A program made the translations under genes and the position numbers. Below the pieces are notes generated by a model, which was not told the origin of the DNA, did not search any database, and was given only the letters and a program-made list of their open reading frames with translations. A stretch of DNA of 64,000 nt from Sutcliffiella tianshenii. Lineage in GTDB: Bacteria; Bacillota; Bacilli; Bacillales; Bacillaceae_I. Below are positions 45,413 through 54,172 of this stretch, piece after piece (position 1 is the first letter of the stretch; each line of letters opens with the position of its first letter). The DNA lies in assembly GCF_016908565.1 (NCBI RefSeq), contig NZ_JAFBED010000002.1, positions 496,001 through 560,000 on the forward strand. The letters are read 5' to 3'.

Positions 45413-45414
45413 GC

Positions 45415-46389
45415 CTAAGAGATCAATTCAGTTGTCAGCACTTCCACTACGCGACTAATAAACTTGGAATAGTCAAACTCTACCGCTATCCGATGGACAG
45501 GTTTCTCCGAAAGCTGGACAAAATCCCGGAAGTCACCAACCGTCTGTCCGAAAGCATTTCCAGATGCCGTTACTACACTGACGGGTTTTTTTACATATTT
45601 GATATGCTGCTCATTGAATACTGCCCATAATGTTATGACGTCATGCAGTGGTGCGCCAGTTATGGTAGGTATCTGGGACTTATAGAACTGCCAGTAATAG
45701 TCCATCATCGGCTTGATGATCTGACCAAGCTTGTTGTTTGCCTCCTTATTCACCTGGTCGATGTAATTGACCATGTCATATGTCAGTATTGCCTGTTGTG
45801 TGACATTCAATGGAAAGATGGTCAAGTCTTCTGCAAAATTGAATACAATATTTGCTGCATATGGATCACCAAAAATATTTGCCTCTGCGACTGGTGTCAC
45901 ATTACCGGGAAAATTGAATGCCCCACCCATGATAAATATTTTCTTAACTTTTGCAACCGTTTCGGGATATAGAATAAAAGAAGTAGCCAATGAAGTGAGC
46001 CTGCCCACACATACTATAGTCAGCTCTCCATCATACTTTTCGATGATGTCATATATTTGATGAAAGTTTTCGAAAATATTCTCTTCCCCTTCAGGGATAA
46101 ATTCCGAAAGTGGGACAAAGCCTCCAAATCCTTCAGGTCCATGGACTTCCGGATAATAGATCGGCGGCACACCAATCAACGAGCGTTCCGCACCCCCTAT
46201 TAGCGGGACATCATCTCTTCCGGTGACTTCCTGCAAATATTTAGCGTTACGGATAGCCGTCCTCTTCTGGACATTTCCGTACTCGGCAACCACTCCCACA
46301 ATTTCTACGTTGATTTCATTGTACGCATATATGATTGCCATAATATCATCTATTCCAAAATCTGCAAATAACAGGATTTTTCTGGTCAC
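45415..46389 (-). CDS. Nucleoside hydrolase family protein
   Basis: A 324-residue nucleoside hydrolase (inosine-uridine-preferring family). From GTG 46389 (GGAGG eight bases upstream) the metal-site loop reads FADFGIDD: D10, D14 and D15 fall at the same numbers as the calcium ligands of the Crithidia enzyme, but the usual first Asp of DTDPG is Phe. The late PLHD pair (His and last Asp ligand) is kept, as is FIMGGAF. It may split a nucleoside to base and ribose, perhaps acting on inosine, a common co-germinant; this link to the neighbouring ger operon is speculation. Confidence 0.85.
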   Translation of the reverse strand: MTRKILLFADFGIDDIMAIIYAYNEINVEIVGVVAEYGNVQKRTAIRNAKYLQEVTGRDDVPLIGGAERSLIGVPPIYYPEVHGPEGFGGFVPLSEFIPEGEENIFENFHQIYDIIEKYDGELTIVCVGRLTSLATSFILYPETVAKVKKIFIMGGAFNFPGNVTPVAEANIFGDPYAANIVFNFAEDLTIFPLNVTQQAILTYDMVNYIDQVNKEANNKLGQIIKPMMDYYWQFYKSQIPTITGAPLHDVITLWAVFNEQHIKYVKKPVSVVTASGNAFGQTVGDFRDFVQLSEKPVHRIAVEFDYSKFISRVVEVLTTELIS

Positions 46390-46511
46390 CAAAATATCCT
46401 CCTTTTTCTGAGTTAATAGGTGATATCGGATATAGCTAGTCAAACGTACAAGCAACACATTCAAACGCGGAATAGTCTATTATGTAATCTAATCGATAGG
46501 AGGATGAAGAG

Positions 46512-46778
46512 ATGTCACAGTTTTATCAACAGTGTCAACGTTACCATGGGCAAGTTGTCACGATCAGATGCAGGGACGGCTCAAGTCATTGTGGAAGGAT
46601 CATGAGGGTGTCACCAAGCCATGTATATATCCAGCCCAATAGAAGAGGAGGCCTTCATGGCTTCGGAATGGGCTTTTATCCTGGATATGGCGGTTATCCC
46701 GGATATGGATACAACCCGGTAGCTGTTCCACTTGCTTTTGTTACTGGAATTGTATTGGGCGGACTACTATTCTGGTAA
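46512..46778 (+). CDS. Small protein with Sm-like N-terminus and Gly/Tyr-rich middle
   Basis: An 88-residue protein. Residues 10-43 (YHGQVVTIRCRDGSSHCGRI, then VSPSHVYIQP) have the strand-turn pattern of Sm/LSm-like barrels. Residues 45-70 are Gly/Tyr/Pro-rich (GFGMGFYPGYGGYPGYGYNP) and the last 18 form a hydrophobic segment (FVTGIVLGGLLFW). A strong GATAGGAGGATG precedes the ATG. The composition recalls spore-surface peptides, but I recognise no named family. Function unknown. Confidence 0.75.
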   Translation: MSQFYQQCQRYHGQVVTIRCRDGSSHCGRIMRVSPSHVYIQPNRRGGLHGFGMGFYPGYGGYPGYGYNPVAVPLAFVTGIVLGGLLFW

Positions 46779-46884
46779 TGATACAAATCTGCTCATCACA
46801 CCTCGTTCACAAAGATGTTAAAGAATCCAAAATCCCTCTATGTTATAGTAGAATGGTATAGTTTATGTAAACGAGGTGTGCGAT

Positions 46885-47406
46885 ATGAAAAGAATGACAT
46901 TTACACTGATATTCATGTTAGTCATTTTTACTGGATGTTCCAATAGCCCAGAGACGGATCTCACTGGTCAAGCGCCTGAAAAGGAAGAACATCATCAACA
47001 TGAAAAACCCTCTTTTTTTCAAGGGGATCTTAGAGAAAAAACGAATTCTGTTCAAGAGCTACCAAAATTCCTGGACGAAAAATCTGACGATATAAAAATA
47101 ATCTATGCTGTAGCTGCGCAACACCAGGAAGTCCTTGAGCACATACCATGCTATTGTGGTTGCGGAACTTCTGCCGGACATAAAAGCAGTTACCAATGCT
47201 TCGTTCATGAGGTGTACGAGGATGGATCCCTAGAATGGGATGATCATGGTACTAGATGCGGAGTGTGCCTGGAGATTGCAGCTACTGCGGTCATGGAATA
47301 CAAGGACGGTAAATCAATTAAAGAAATCAGGGACGGGATCGATGAGGCATACAAGGAAGGCTATTCCTCCCCTACACCTACACCGATGCCGCCTTCTGAC
47401 CATTAA
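46885..47406 (+). CDS. PCYCGC-motif lipoprotein
   Basis: A 173-residue lipoprotein (lipobox FTGC, C18) with the hallmark IPCYCGCGTSAGHKSSYQCFV and a later GTRCGVCLEIA, the signature of the PCYCGC lipoprotein family. The cysteines suggest metal or redox binding outside the membrane; the role is unknown. A His-rich linker (EEHHQHEK) follows the lipobox. ATG 46885 has GAGGTG six bases upstream. A terminator overlaps the stop. Confidence 0.9.
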   Translation: MKRMTFTLIFMLVIFTGCSNSPETDLTGQAPEKEEHHQHEKPSFFQGDLREKTNSVQELPKFLDEKSDDIKIIYAVAAQHQEVLEHIPCYCGCGTSAGHKSSYQCFVHEVYEDGSLEWDDHGTRCGVCLEIAATAVMEYKDGKSIKEIRDGIDEAYKEGYSSPTPTPMPPSDH

Positions 47407-47439
47407 AAAAAGCTAAGGGACCAGCCCTTAGCTTTTTTT
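47404..47439. terminator. Bidirectional terminator
   Basis: AAAAAGCTAAGGG pairs with CCCTTAGCTTTTT; shared by the lipoprotein gene and the convergent DegV gene. Confidence 0.93.
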
Positions 47440-47443
47440 AATG

Positions 47444-48286
47444 CTATTCAGCAAAATACATGAGTGCAAGGGCACCCGGACCTGTGTGGGTGGAAATGAC
47501 AGGTGTCGTGAATGCAATCTCCACATCCTGAAAACCCGAGACCTCCTGCAGGGAAGCTTTTAATGTTTCTGCAAGCTTCAAGCAGCCTGCATGCGCAATA
47601 CCTACGCGCTTAACTGTTTTTCCAGCAATATCTTCCTTGAATTGTCTTGTATAGAACTTAATGACCTGGGAGTGGCTTCTTACCTTGTTGACCGGTGTAT
47701 ATACTCCATCAGCAAGCGAGGCGATCGGTTTGATGCTCAACAAGGAGCCGATCAGGGCCTTTCCGCGTCCAATCCGGCCACCCTTCACCAGATTATCCAG
47801 TGTATCCACCATGATGAACAGATCAGTGTTAGCCCTTACTTCATCCAATCGTTGCATTATCTCCTCGATCGTCTTACCTTCCTTGGCCATCCTTGCAGCC
47901 TCCACTACTTGAAAAGATAAGGCAAAAGAGATGAACCGGGAGTCGACCACCGTTACATCAGCCTCGGTGATATTTGAAGCACTCTCAGCCGAAGTGACTG
48001 TTCCGCTCATTCCACCTGTCATATGGATGGAAAGGATTCTGCTTCCGTCTTTACCGAGTTCATCATATGTTTCCACAAAAGTACCAACAGCTGGTTGGGA
48101 GCTTTTAGGAAGTTCCTTGGATTCTTTCATTTTGTTCATAAATTCATCAGGCTTGATACCAAATCGGTCTATGTATGATTTTCCGTCTATTGTGATGGAT
48201 AATGGTACAATCTTGATGCCTAGCTCATCTATGATGGATTGATCAATATCAACGGTCGAATCCGTCACTATTTTTACATTTTTCAT
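47444..48286 (-). CDS. DegV family fatty-acid-binding protein (first copy)
   Basis: A 280-residue DegV/FakB-type protein: KIVTDSTVDI near the start, HMTGGMSGT and the conserved VDSRFISFA, GGRIGRGKALIGSLLSIKP. FakB proteins present fatty acids to the kinase FakA for phosphorylation. GGGGAAGTG lies before the ATG. It is monocistronic. A second DegV gene of the same length lies at 62420; the two differ clearly. Confidence 0.93.
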   Translation of the reverse strand: MKNVKIVTDSTVDIDQSIIDELGIKIVPLSITIDGKSYIDRFGIKPDEFMNKMKESKELPKSSQPAVGTFVETYDELGKDGSRILSIHMTGGMSGTVTSAESASNITEADVTVVDSRFISFALSFQVVEAARMAKEGKTIEEIMQRLDEVRANTDLFIMVDTLDNLVKGGRIGRGKALIGSLLSIKPIASLADGVYTPVNKVRSHSQVIKFYTRQFKEDIAGKTVKRVGIAHAGCLKLAETLKASLQEVSGFQDVEIAFTTPVISTHTGPGALALMYFAE

Positions 48287-48427
48287 GAATTCACTTCCCC
48301 AAATATAGCCTAGTTATTATTATACCTGCATTTATTGCCACTTCAAACCAATAATCATTATTTTTCGACTAGAAACCGACATTATGCAGGATTTTGTCAC
48401 AAATTTTTCCTTGTTTGCCTTTTTGAA

Positions 48428-48458
48428 CAAAAAAAATAACAGGGTGTTGACCCTGTCC
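48428..48458 (-). terminator. Terminator behind ypmP
   Basis: ACAGGGT pairs with ACCCTGT; eight T follow within a few bases on the minus strand. Confidence 0.8.
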
Positions 48459-48486
48459 CCATATTATCACATTCTTGGTTAGTTCT

Positions 48487-48738
48487 CTATGCATTATTTT
48501 TTAGGATATCTGATTTTACTACATTGCAATAATCTGGCCATTTCAACACTTTTTGCAGATATTCCCTGAACGAATACACTTGTTTGGGGTTATCATCCGA
48601 AACAATTTGTGCTAGAAATGTCTGCAACCTGACACGAAGCATAAAGTGATATGTGCTATCGTCCTCCAATACTGGAATTTCAATGACTTTTACCTTCTGT
48701 CCCTTTTCAATCGTGAACTCTAGGCTTTTCCATAGCAA
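48487..48738 (-). CDS. ypmP: DUF2535 family protein (YpmP)
   Basis: Starting at TTG 48738 (AAGAGG eight bases upstream) the product is 83 residues, the usual length of the DUF2535/YpmP family, and carries its conserved KSLEF, GQKVKVIEIPVLEDD and YSFREYLQKVLKWPDY blocks. The longer frame to 48795 runs through the likely -10 sequence (TATAAT at 48772-48777), which is why I reject it. Function unknown. A terminator follows. Confidence 0.82.
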   Translation of the reverse strand: MLWKSLEFTIEKGQKVKVIEIPVLEDDSTYHFMLRVRLQTFLAQIVSDDNPKQVYSFREYLQKVLKWPDYCNVVKSDILKNNA

Positions 48739-48828
48739 AATATCAATCCTCTTTTTCACCCGTTTGACATTATTATACCCTAATCTTTCACACAAGTGTT
48801 AATATTTAGTCTGACAAAATAAAACATT

Positions 48829-49494
48829 TTATATGGGTGCAATGCATCTTAAATCATTGTTTTTGGGTGAATTGACGATATCGGAAACCTCGTAGGCGGC
48901 CATGAGATTGGCGTCGAAAGGTGTAAGCATGGAGGAAAGATAGGAGAGATCGTGTTCCTCCTGATCAATCCATTTCTGCTGATGTTCCCTTTTTAGGATG
49001 ACAGGCATCCGGTCATGTACATCCTTGACCAATTCATTCGGCCTGGTCGTAATGACCGTGCAGCTAACCAATTCTTCTCCTTCATGATTCCAACGGTCCC
49101 ATAGGCCGGCAAATGCAAATGGCTGATGGTCCTGCATGACGAACCGGATAGGCTTTTTCACTCCTTCGACCATTTTCCATTCGAAGAAGCCATCTGCCGG
49201 AATGAGGCACCGCCTTCTTTCGAGAAGACGCTTAAAGCTCACTTTTTCATGCAATGTTTCTGCACGGGCATTGATCATTTTGTATCCGATTTTCTTATCT
49301 TTTGCCCAGCTTGGTACAAGGCCCCAATGTAAAAATCCTGCCTTGTTCCCATGTTGCCCCATGACAACGGCAAGTACCTGCTGCCCCGGTGCGACATTAT
49401 AGCTTAGCTGAAAATCAAGGTCTTCAGTATTTTCCAAAAAAAACTGCTCCTGCAATTTGTGGATTTCTGTTGTCAGAGAAAATCTTCCGCACAT
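48829..49494 (-). CDS. SRAP domain protein (YedK/HMCES type)
   Basis: A 221-residue SOS-response-associated peptidase: MCGRFSL with the catalytic C2 exposed after Met removal, YNVAPGQQV, INARAETL, CLIPADGFFEW and HDRMPVIL. Such proteins cross-link to abasic sites in single-stranded DNA and protect them. All key residues (Cys2, Asn, Glu, His) are present. The gene is 14 bp downstream of iadA on the same strand. Confidence 0.95.
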   Translation of the reverse strand: MCGRFSLTTEIHKLQEQFFLENTEDLDFQLSYNVAPGQQVLAVVMGQHGNKAGFLHWGLVPSWAKDKKIGYKMINARAETLHEKVSFKRLLERRRCLIPADGFFEWKMVEGVKKPIRFVMQDHQPFAFAGLWDRWNHEGEELVSCTVITTRPNELVKDVHDRMPVILKREHQQKWIDQEEHDLSYLSSMLTPFDANLMAAYEVSDIVNSPKNNDLRCIAPI

Positions 49495-49508
49495 ATTGCA
49501 ATCCTCCT

Positions 49509-50684
49509 TTATTCTTCAAAGGTACCTTTAACGATCGCCTTTGCTCCACTGACCATCATCTTCCCTTTCGCAAATACCGACTGTATCGTCAAGTCATGCG
49601 GATCAAGCATTACCAAATCAGCATCTTTACCTGTGGCTATGGTCCCTTTTTGTGTGAGTTTCAAAATCTTCGCAGGGTTTTCTGTGATGACCCTAACAGC
49701 CACATCGAGCGCGATACCTTCTTCTAGGATTGCCTCTCTTACTGCCTGAAAGAGGGACCGCACTTTTCCCACCTGTAATCCTATAAGCTCCCCCTGCTTA
49801 TTGAATTCGGGAAGGCTTGCTTGTCCGTCGGAAGTGAAAGTGATGTTTTGGATCGGCACACCTGCTTCGAGCATCTTTTTTAGGCCTGTGCTGCAACGGA
49901 CCTCTCCTTGATCGAGGAATCTTTGGACTGTACTGGTTGTAAAATCTACATAGCCTCCATTTTTCGCAAAACGGATACCTGCTTCAAACAAGGTATGATT
50001 TCGATTAATATGCGTCGGATAGAACTGGGCGATCGGAATATCCGTTTCTTCCACGACCCTTTCAATAAGCGAAAGTTTTGTAGGACTATCCCCTACATGA
50101 ATATTGACGATGCCCCCTTTACCTGAAAGCATGCCTCCCACTCTGGTGCTGGAAGCTATTTTTGCAAGCTCTTCCATAGTAGGCTGTGAGGAACGATGAT
50201 CCGCAATCGCAATTTCCCCGACACCAATAATTTTATCGATCAGGATGAGATCATTTTCTATGGAATCGGTCAGTGTTTTGACCGGTACTTGATATGACCC
50301 TGTGTGAACGTAACAGGAAATCCCCTCCTCCTCGAGGGCCCGGGCTTTGGCGATAAGCCCTGTCATCGTCCTTGTTGTCCCATCAGTTCCCAGCACACCG
50401 ACGATTGTCGTGATGCCTGATGTTGTCGCGTCAGTAAGCATCAGCTCGGGTGTTCTGGTATGATAGCTTCCTTCTCCCCCTCCACCTGTAATATGCACAT
50501 GGGCGTCTATGAATCCGGGGACAAGTAATCGGCCTGCTCCATCTATCAGCTCCAAATTTTGTAAATTAGTATGAAGCGTTATTTCATTTTCGACTGCTCC
50601 TATTTTATCCCCGATCAAAAGAACATCTTTTTTCCCCAGATTTTCTGGTGCATACACATGAACATTCTTAATCAACTTCAACAT
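49509..50684 (-). CDS. iadA: Isoaspartyl dipeptidase (IadA-like amidohydrolase)
   Basis: A 391-residue amidohydrolase-superfamily enzyme, with the metal motif FIDAHVHITGGGGEG, GVLGTDGTTR, further ligands in VGEIAIADHRSS and PTHINRNHTLF, and TSDGQASLPEF near the active site. Length and the GGGGEG loop match beta-aspartyl dipeptidase, which clears isoAsp dipeptides from damaged proteins. The start has a weak purine stretch. No partner peptidase is near. Confidence 0.9.
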   Translation of the reverse strand: MLKLIKNVHVYAPENLGKKDVLLIGDKIGAVENEITLHTNLQNLELIDGAGRLLVPGFIDAHVHITGGGGEGSYHTRTPELMLTDATTSGITTIVGVLGTDGTTRTMTGLIAKARALEEEGISCYVHTGSYQVPVKTLTDSIENDLILIDKIIGVGEIAIADHRSSQPTMEELAKIASSTRVGGMLSGKGGIVNIHVGDSPTKLSLIERVVEETDIPIAQFYPTHINRNHTLFEAGIRFAKNGGYVDFTTSTVQRFLDQGEVRCSTGLKKMLEAGVPIQNITFTSDGQASLPEFNKQGELIGLQVGKVRSLFQAVREAILEEGIALDVAVRVITENPAKILKLTQKGTIATGKDADLVMLDPHDLTIQSVFAKGKMMVSGAKAIVKGTFEE

Positions 50685-50792
50685 ACTCCCATTTTCCCCC
50701 TTGTTTAATCTCTCCTATACTTAAATAGAACAAAAGCCACTAACTGCTTGCAGTAGTGACCATGCTGTATTAATAAAAATTGCTATTTTGTA

Positions 50793-51503
50793 TTATAAAT
50801 GCTCTTTAATTCTATTTTGAATTTCGATTCCAAGTTCGTTTCCATCGACTTTTCCTTCTGCCGGGATGTAGATAGGATCGCTGATGGTTACAGTCACTTC
50901 AGCGGGTCTAAAACCGAACTTGCTCTCTTCCATGATTTTATAGGAACCTGAGATTGTGACAGGCACAACCGGCACTCTGCTTTCTGTAGCGAGCTTCAGT
51001 CCGCCTTTTTTGAATTCTCCCATTTCATTCCCTTTGCTTCTGGTTCCTTCTGGGAAGATGACAAGAGAGTGACCCTCTTTCAAAGTCGAAATTCCCTCCC
51101 TGATGGACAGGATGGCTTTTCTTCTATCCTTGCGATCGATAAACACACAATTCATCGCTTCCATCCATCTTGGAACAAAAGGAATCTTTTTTACCTCGAC
51201 TTTTGAAATGAATCCAAGAGGCTTCTGAAGGAATCCAATAAGTATCGGTACATCGAAGTTTCCTTGATGGTTGCTTACAAACAACACCGGCCCGCTCGGC
51301 ACCTTCTCTTCCCCTATAACATGGATATTGGATCCGGTAATGTTCACCAGGCTTTTTGCCCAATGCTTAGGCTTTTGATGAATGATCATATCTCTCTCTT
51401 CCACCGGCATGGAAGTGTCCAATCCTTTTACCTTTTTGATAGTCGGCAAACTATAAATCAAATAGCCGAAAAAGTAGGTGAACCACCATAACGTACGTAA
51501 CAT
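50793..51503 (-). CDS. 1-acyl-sn-glycerol-3-phosphate acyltransferase (PlsC-like, YpkP)
   Basis: A 236-residue PlsC-type acyltransferase: one N-terminal hydrophobic segment, the NHQGNFD (HX4D) catalytic motif near residue 75, FIDRKDRR and the FPEGTRSKG substrate motif. It adds the second acyl chain to form phosphatidic acid. In B. subtilis the equivalent ypkP follows dfrA, the same order as here. A weak inverted repeat (CACTA.CTGC / GCAGTAGTG, 50736-50757) follows and may terminate. Confidence 0.92.
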   Translation of the reverse strand: MLRTLWWFTYFFGYLIYSLPTIKKVKGLDTSMPVEERDMIIHQKPKHWAKSLVNITGSNIHVIGEEKVPSGPVLFVSNHQGNFDVPILIGFLQKPLGFISKVEVKKIPFVPRWMEAMNCVFIDRKDRRKAILSIREGISTLKEGHSLVIFPEGTRSKGNEMGEFKKGGLKLATESRVPVVPVTISGSYKIMEESKFGFRPAEVTVTISDPIYIPAEGKVDGNELGIEIQNRIKEHL

Positions 51504-51531
51504 GTCATTTCTCTCCCTAATTCAAACAACT

Positions 51532-52017
51532 CTAATGTCTTCTCTTATACACCCTGAAAAAGTAGTCATAAGGGTTCTTTTCATTCTTTACTCCCTTTTC
51601 CTCTGAAACCATCTTCCAATCACTTTCGTCGATTTCAGGGAAGTAGGTATCCCCCTCGAACACCTCATCAATATAGGTAAGGTAAAGAGTTTCCGTAAAT
51701 GGCAAAGCCTGCTTGTAGATATTTGCCCCGCCGATGACGAAGATTTCTTCTTCTTTCTCTGCCATCCCCTTCAGTGCCTCTATGGAAGATATTGTTCTGC
51801 AGCCCTCCACATGGTAGTCACTATTTCTTGTCAGGATGATATTCTCTCTATTTGGAAGAGGCTTTCCAATCGATTCAAAAGTGTTTCTCCCCATCACCAC
51901 AGTTGAGCCCGTTGTGATTTTCTTGAAATACGATAGATCTTCCGGCAACCTCCAAGGCATATCATTGTCCTTGCCTATCAGACCATTCCTGTCTGTTGCA
52001 ACGATCATGGAGATCAT
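51532..52017 (-). CDS. dfrA: Dihydrofolate reductase
   Basis: A 161-residue [32 protein letters not shown] with the catalytic acid in the PED loop, [12 protein letters not shown] and [13 protein letters not shown] for NADPH. It regenerates tetrahydrofolate used up by thymidylate synthase. The ATG overlaps the thyA stop by 4 bp, so the two are coupled. Confidence 0.97.
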   Translation of the reverse strand: MISMIVATDRNGLIGKDNDMPWRLPEDLSYFKKITTGSTVVMGRNTFESIGKPLPNRENIILTRNSDYHVEGCRTISSIEALKGMAEKEEEIFVIGGANIYKQALPFTETLYLTYIDEVFEGDTYFPEIDESDWKMVSEEKGVKNEKNPYDYFFRVYKRRH

Positions 52018-52808
52018 ACACTTACCACTCCCTTGATTGCAGGGTGCGGATCATAGCCAACCAGGTTAAAGTCTTCATAGGTGAAATCAAAAAGGGATTT
52101 CACCTCTTTATTGATTTCCATTTTAGGCAGTTTTTTCGGTTCCCTGCCAAGCTGCAATTTCACTTGATCAAGATGGTTCGTGTAGATATGCGCATCACCA
52201 AGCGTATGGATGAATTCACCAGGCTCCAAATCGCAGACTTGTGCGACCATCATGGTTAAGAGCGCATAGGATGCGATGTTGAATGGAACTCCTAGGAAAA
52301 CATCGGCTGAACGCTGGTAGAGCTGACAGGATAATCTGCCATTTGCTACATAGAATTGAAACATAGTATGACATGGTGGCAATGCCATCGAATCCACATT
52401 CGCTACATTCCAAGCGGACACGATCAACCTTCTTGAATCAGGATTGTTCTTTATCTGTTCAACGACGCTCGTGATCTGGTCAATGCTCTTCCCATCAGGT
52501 GTTGGCCATGATCTCCACTGATAGCCGTAGACAGGTCCAAGATCTCCCTTTTCATCTGCCCACTCATTCCAAATGCGGACCCCATTTTCCTGAAGATACT
52601 TGATATTCGTATCACCGCTAAGAAACCAGAGCAGTTCATGGATGATGGATTTCAGGTGCAGCTTCTTCGTTGTCACGACAGGGAAGCCTTCTGCAAGGTC
52701 GTACCTCATTTGGTACCCAAACGTACTGATTGTACCAGTACCTGTTCTATCTTCCTTTTTTGTTCCGTTATGTAAAATATGTTTACAAAGATCTAAGTAT
52801 TGTTTCAT
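52014..52808 (-). CDS. thyA: Thymidylate synthase
   Basis: A 264-residue short-type thymidylate synthase: [19 protein letters not shown], catalytic Cys in [33 protein letters not shown] and the NHLDQ motif. It makes dTMP from dUMP with methylene-tetrahydrofolate. ATG 52808 follows GAGGTG; the three-codon longer GTG start overlaps that site and is rejected. First of thyA-dfrA-plsC. Confidence 0.97.
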   Translation of the reverse strand: MKQYLDLCKHILHNGTKKEDRTGTGTISTFGYQMRYDLAEGFPVVTTKKLHLKSIIHELLWFLSGDTNIKYLQENGVRIWNEWADEKGDLGPVYGYQWRSWPTPDGKSIDQITSVVEQIKNNPDSRRLIVSAWNVANVDSMALPPCHTMFQFYVANGRLSCQLYQRSADVFLGVPFNIASYALLTMMVAQVCDLEPGEFIHTLGDAHIYTNHLDQVKLQLGREPKKLPKMEINKEVKSLFDFTYEDFNLVGYDPHPAIKGVVSV

Positions 52809-52860
52809 GAATTTCACCTCTTAAGCAATAGTCGACGATTCTATTCTACCATATTGATAA

Positions 52861-52891
52861 TAAAAAAAGAGCATTTCATGATGAAATGCTC
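52861..52891 (-). terminator. Terminator behind the lethal factor-type protease gene
   Basis: GAGCATTTCAT pairs perfectly with ATGAAATGCTC, followed by seven T on the minus strand; it overlaps the stop codon. Confidence 0.93.
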
Positions 52892-53645
52892 AATGTGTGC
52901 GAAGGCCAAGGAGATTCCCTTTAGTTATGGGGGAGGTCTCCAGGTTCTCCAGGAATAGAAAGGTCTTTGGTGCTTTCATGGCAATTTCCAATTTGGTGGT
53001 TTCGCTAAGGTAGTACATTGCGAACGTTTCTGCAAAGTACTCCTCAGGAAAATGAAGGAAATAGTCCTTACCAGGAAAAAGCTGAGGTGCTTCCTCCTTC
53101 CAGAGCGTCAAAAATGCCTGGTTCATTCTTACATTTCCAAGCACATATTTGTCAATGGAATGCGCCAATTCATGGAGCTCAAGATTGACCGAGCCATGAC
53201 CCATCCCTTTTTCGCTATGCCCGATTTTTGCCAAGACCAGCTTGGATCCCCCCACTCCGGGAACCTCCTCCCAGGTCGAACCTTTCAAGCTATAACCCCT
53301 TGGCTTGACGCCGTGAAGATGCTCAAAGCCCTGCACTTCAGTCAAACTGCCATTAAATAAATAAAGGTGGATGTTCTGCTGGACCAGGATACTTAGGATG
53401 CTACCCGGAATATGTGATAATCTGGCCACCATGCTTGCCGCCTCTTTTTCGGCAAATTCTCCAGACGGTACATAGACCAGTTTCTCAATCAATTCTCTAT
53501 TTTGTATTTCCCCAAGATGAGTATTAAATGTAGGAGATTGATAGTTTTTTAATGAAATCGCATCCAAACTTGCGTATGCCTTCCAATAAACCGGAATAAT
53601 CGTAATGATCAGTAAAAGACCAATGGCTAAAACACGTCGGCTCAT
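52890..53645 (-). CDS. Anthrax lethal factor-type (ATLF) metalloprotease
   Basis: A 251-residue protein with an N-terminal signal/anchor segment (VLAIGLLLIITIIPVYW) and one zinc-protease domain: H158ELAH162 and the third ligand Glu in YFAETFAMYY (E206), the arrangement of the catalytic domain of anthrax lethal factor. Unlike the toxin it is a stand-alone domain without receptor-binding parts, so a secreted or membrane-tethered housekeeping protease is more likely than a toxin. It is monocistronic. Its promoter region carries three copies of AGATGTTAT. Confidence 0.85.
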   Translation of the reverse strand: MSRRVLAIGLLLIITIIPVYWKAYASLDAISLKNYQSPTFNTHLGEIQNRELIEKLVYVPSGEFAEKEAASMVARLSHIPGSILSILVQQNIHLYLFNGSLTEVQGFEHLHGVKPRGYSLKGSTWEEVPGVGGSKLVLAKIGHSEKGMGHGSVNLELHELAHSIDKYVLGNVRMNQAFLTLWKEEAPQLFPGKDYFLHFPEEYFAETFAMYYLSETTKLEIAMKAPKTFLFLENLETSPITKGNLLGLRTH

Positions 53646-53675
53646 TTTCCCTCTCCTTCTGATGATGAGATTCTA

Positions 53676-53760
53676 AGATGTTATGTATTTTTTCCGAAAA
53701 TTCACATTATCGTATAATATGTTTCTATTATAACATCTAAGACTATGTTTGAGATGTTAT
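53676..53760. promoter_or_regulatory. Dyad-rich putative operator upstream of the ATLF protease gene
   Basis: The 9-mer AGATGTTAT occurs at 53676-53684 and 53752-53760, with its exact complement ATAACATCT at 53730-53738. The last two form a perfect dyad with a 13-nt spacer. An AT-rich promoter-like stretch (TATAATA) lies between the outer copies. The regulator is unknown. Confidence 0.5.
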
Positions 53761-53860
53761 TTTAGGTAAAAAGGTTTAACAATGATTGGAAAAGGGTATA
53801 TAATTTTTTCCAATCTTATTAGATTGATAGGGCATCCACTTTTTAATTAGCTGAGTGAGT

Positions 53861-54110
53861 AAAAAGGTCATTTGATTGTTCCTATTGGATCCTTTCTTGA
53901 GATTTACATGCGAAAAGTCCATTAGAGCTCTCCTATTGGACATTTCATTGGGGTTTAAGTTTAAAAAGGCCATTAGATCGCTCCTATTGGACTTTTTCTT
54001 GGAGATTACGTGGTAAAAAGGCCATTAGATCGCTCCTATTGGACTTTTCAGCGGAATTCAAGTGTAAAAAGGCCACTGATTACTCCTTTATGTACTTTTC
54101 ACTCACATTC
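53861..54110. repeat. Tandem array of five hairpin units, about 51 bp period
   Basis: The core CCTATTGGA (last copy degenerate) starts at 53881, 53932, 53983, 54035 and 54085: periods 51, 51, 52 and 50. Each unit reads roughly AAAAAGGCCATTAG, 7 nt, CTATTGGACTTTTT, an imperfect hairpin with A- and T-runs on its sides, so terminator-like on both strands. Linkers between hairpins are less conserved. It fills the space between pgpA's terminator and the protease promoter region. No gene is seen in 53761-54116. Confidence 0.8.
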
Positions 54111-54116
54111 CGAATA

Positions 54117-54167
54117 TAAAAAAGGCTTTCTAAAAAGTCATGAATAACTGACTTCTGGAAAGCCTCT
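54117..54167. terminator. Terminator behind pgpA
   Basis: GGCTTTC and the inner AAGTCA pair with TGACTT and GAAAGCC around a short loop; seven T follow on the minus strand. Confidence 0.8.
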
Positions 54168-54172
54168 TGATT

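Noticed and set aside
48739-48795. Longer N-terminus of ypmP
   Set aside because: The extra codons cover the likely TATAAT -10 and the TTG at 48738 gives the family length with a good ribosome binding site.
52890-53645. Secreted toxin
   Set aside because: Only the protease domain is present, without receptor-binding or translocation parts, in a housekeeping neighbourhood.
53861-54110. CRISPR or attachment-site repeat
   Set aside because: The conserved part is a hairpin with T-runs; no cas, integrase or flanking phage genes.
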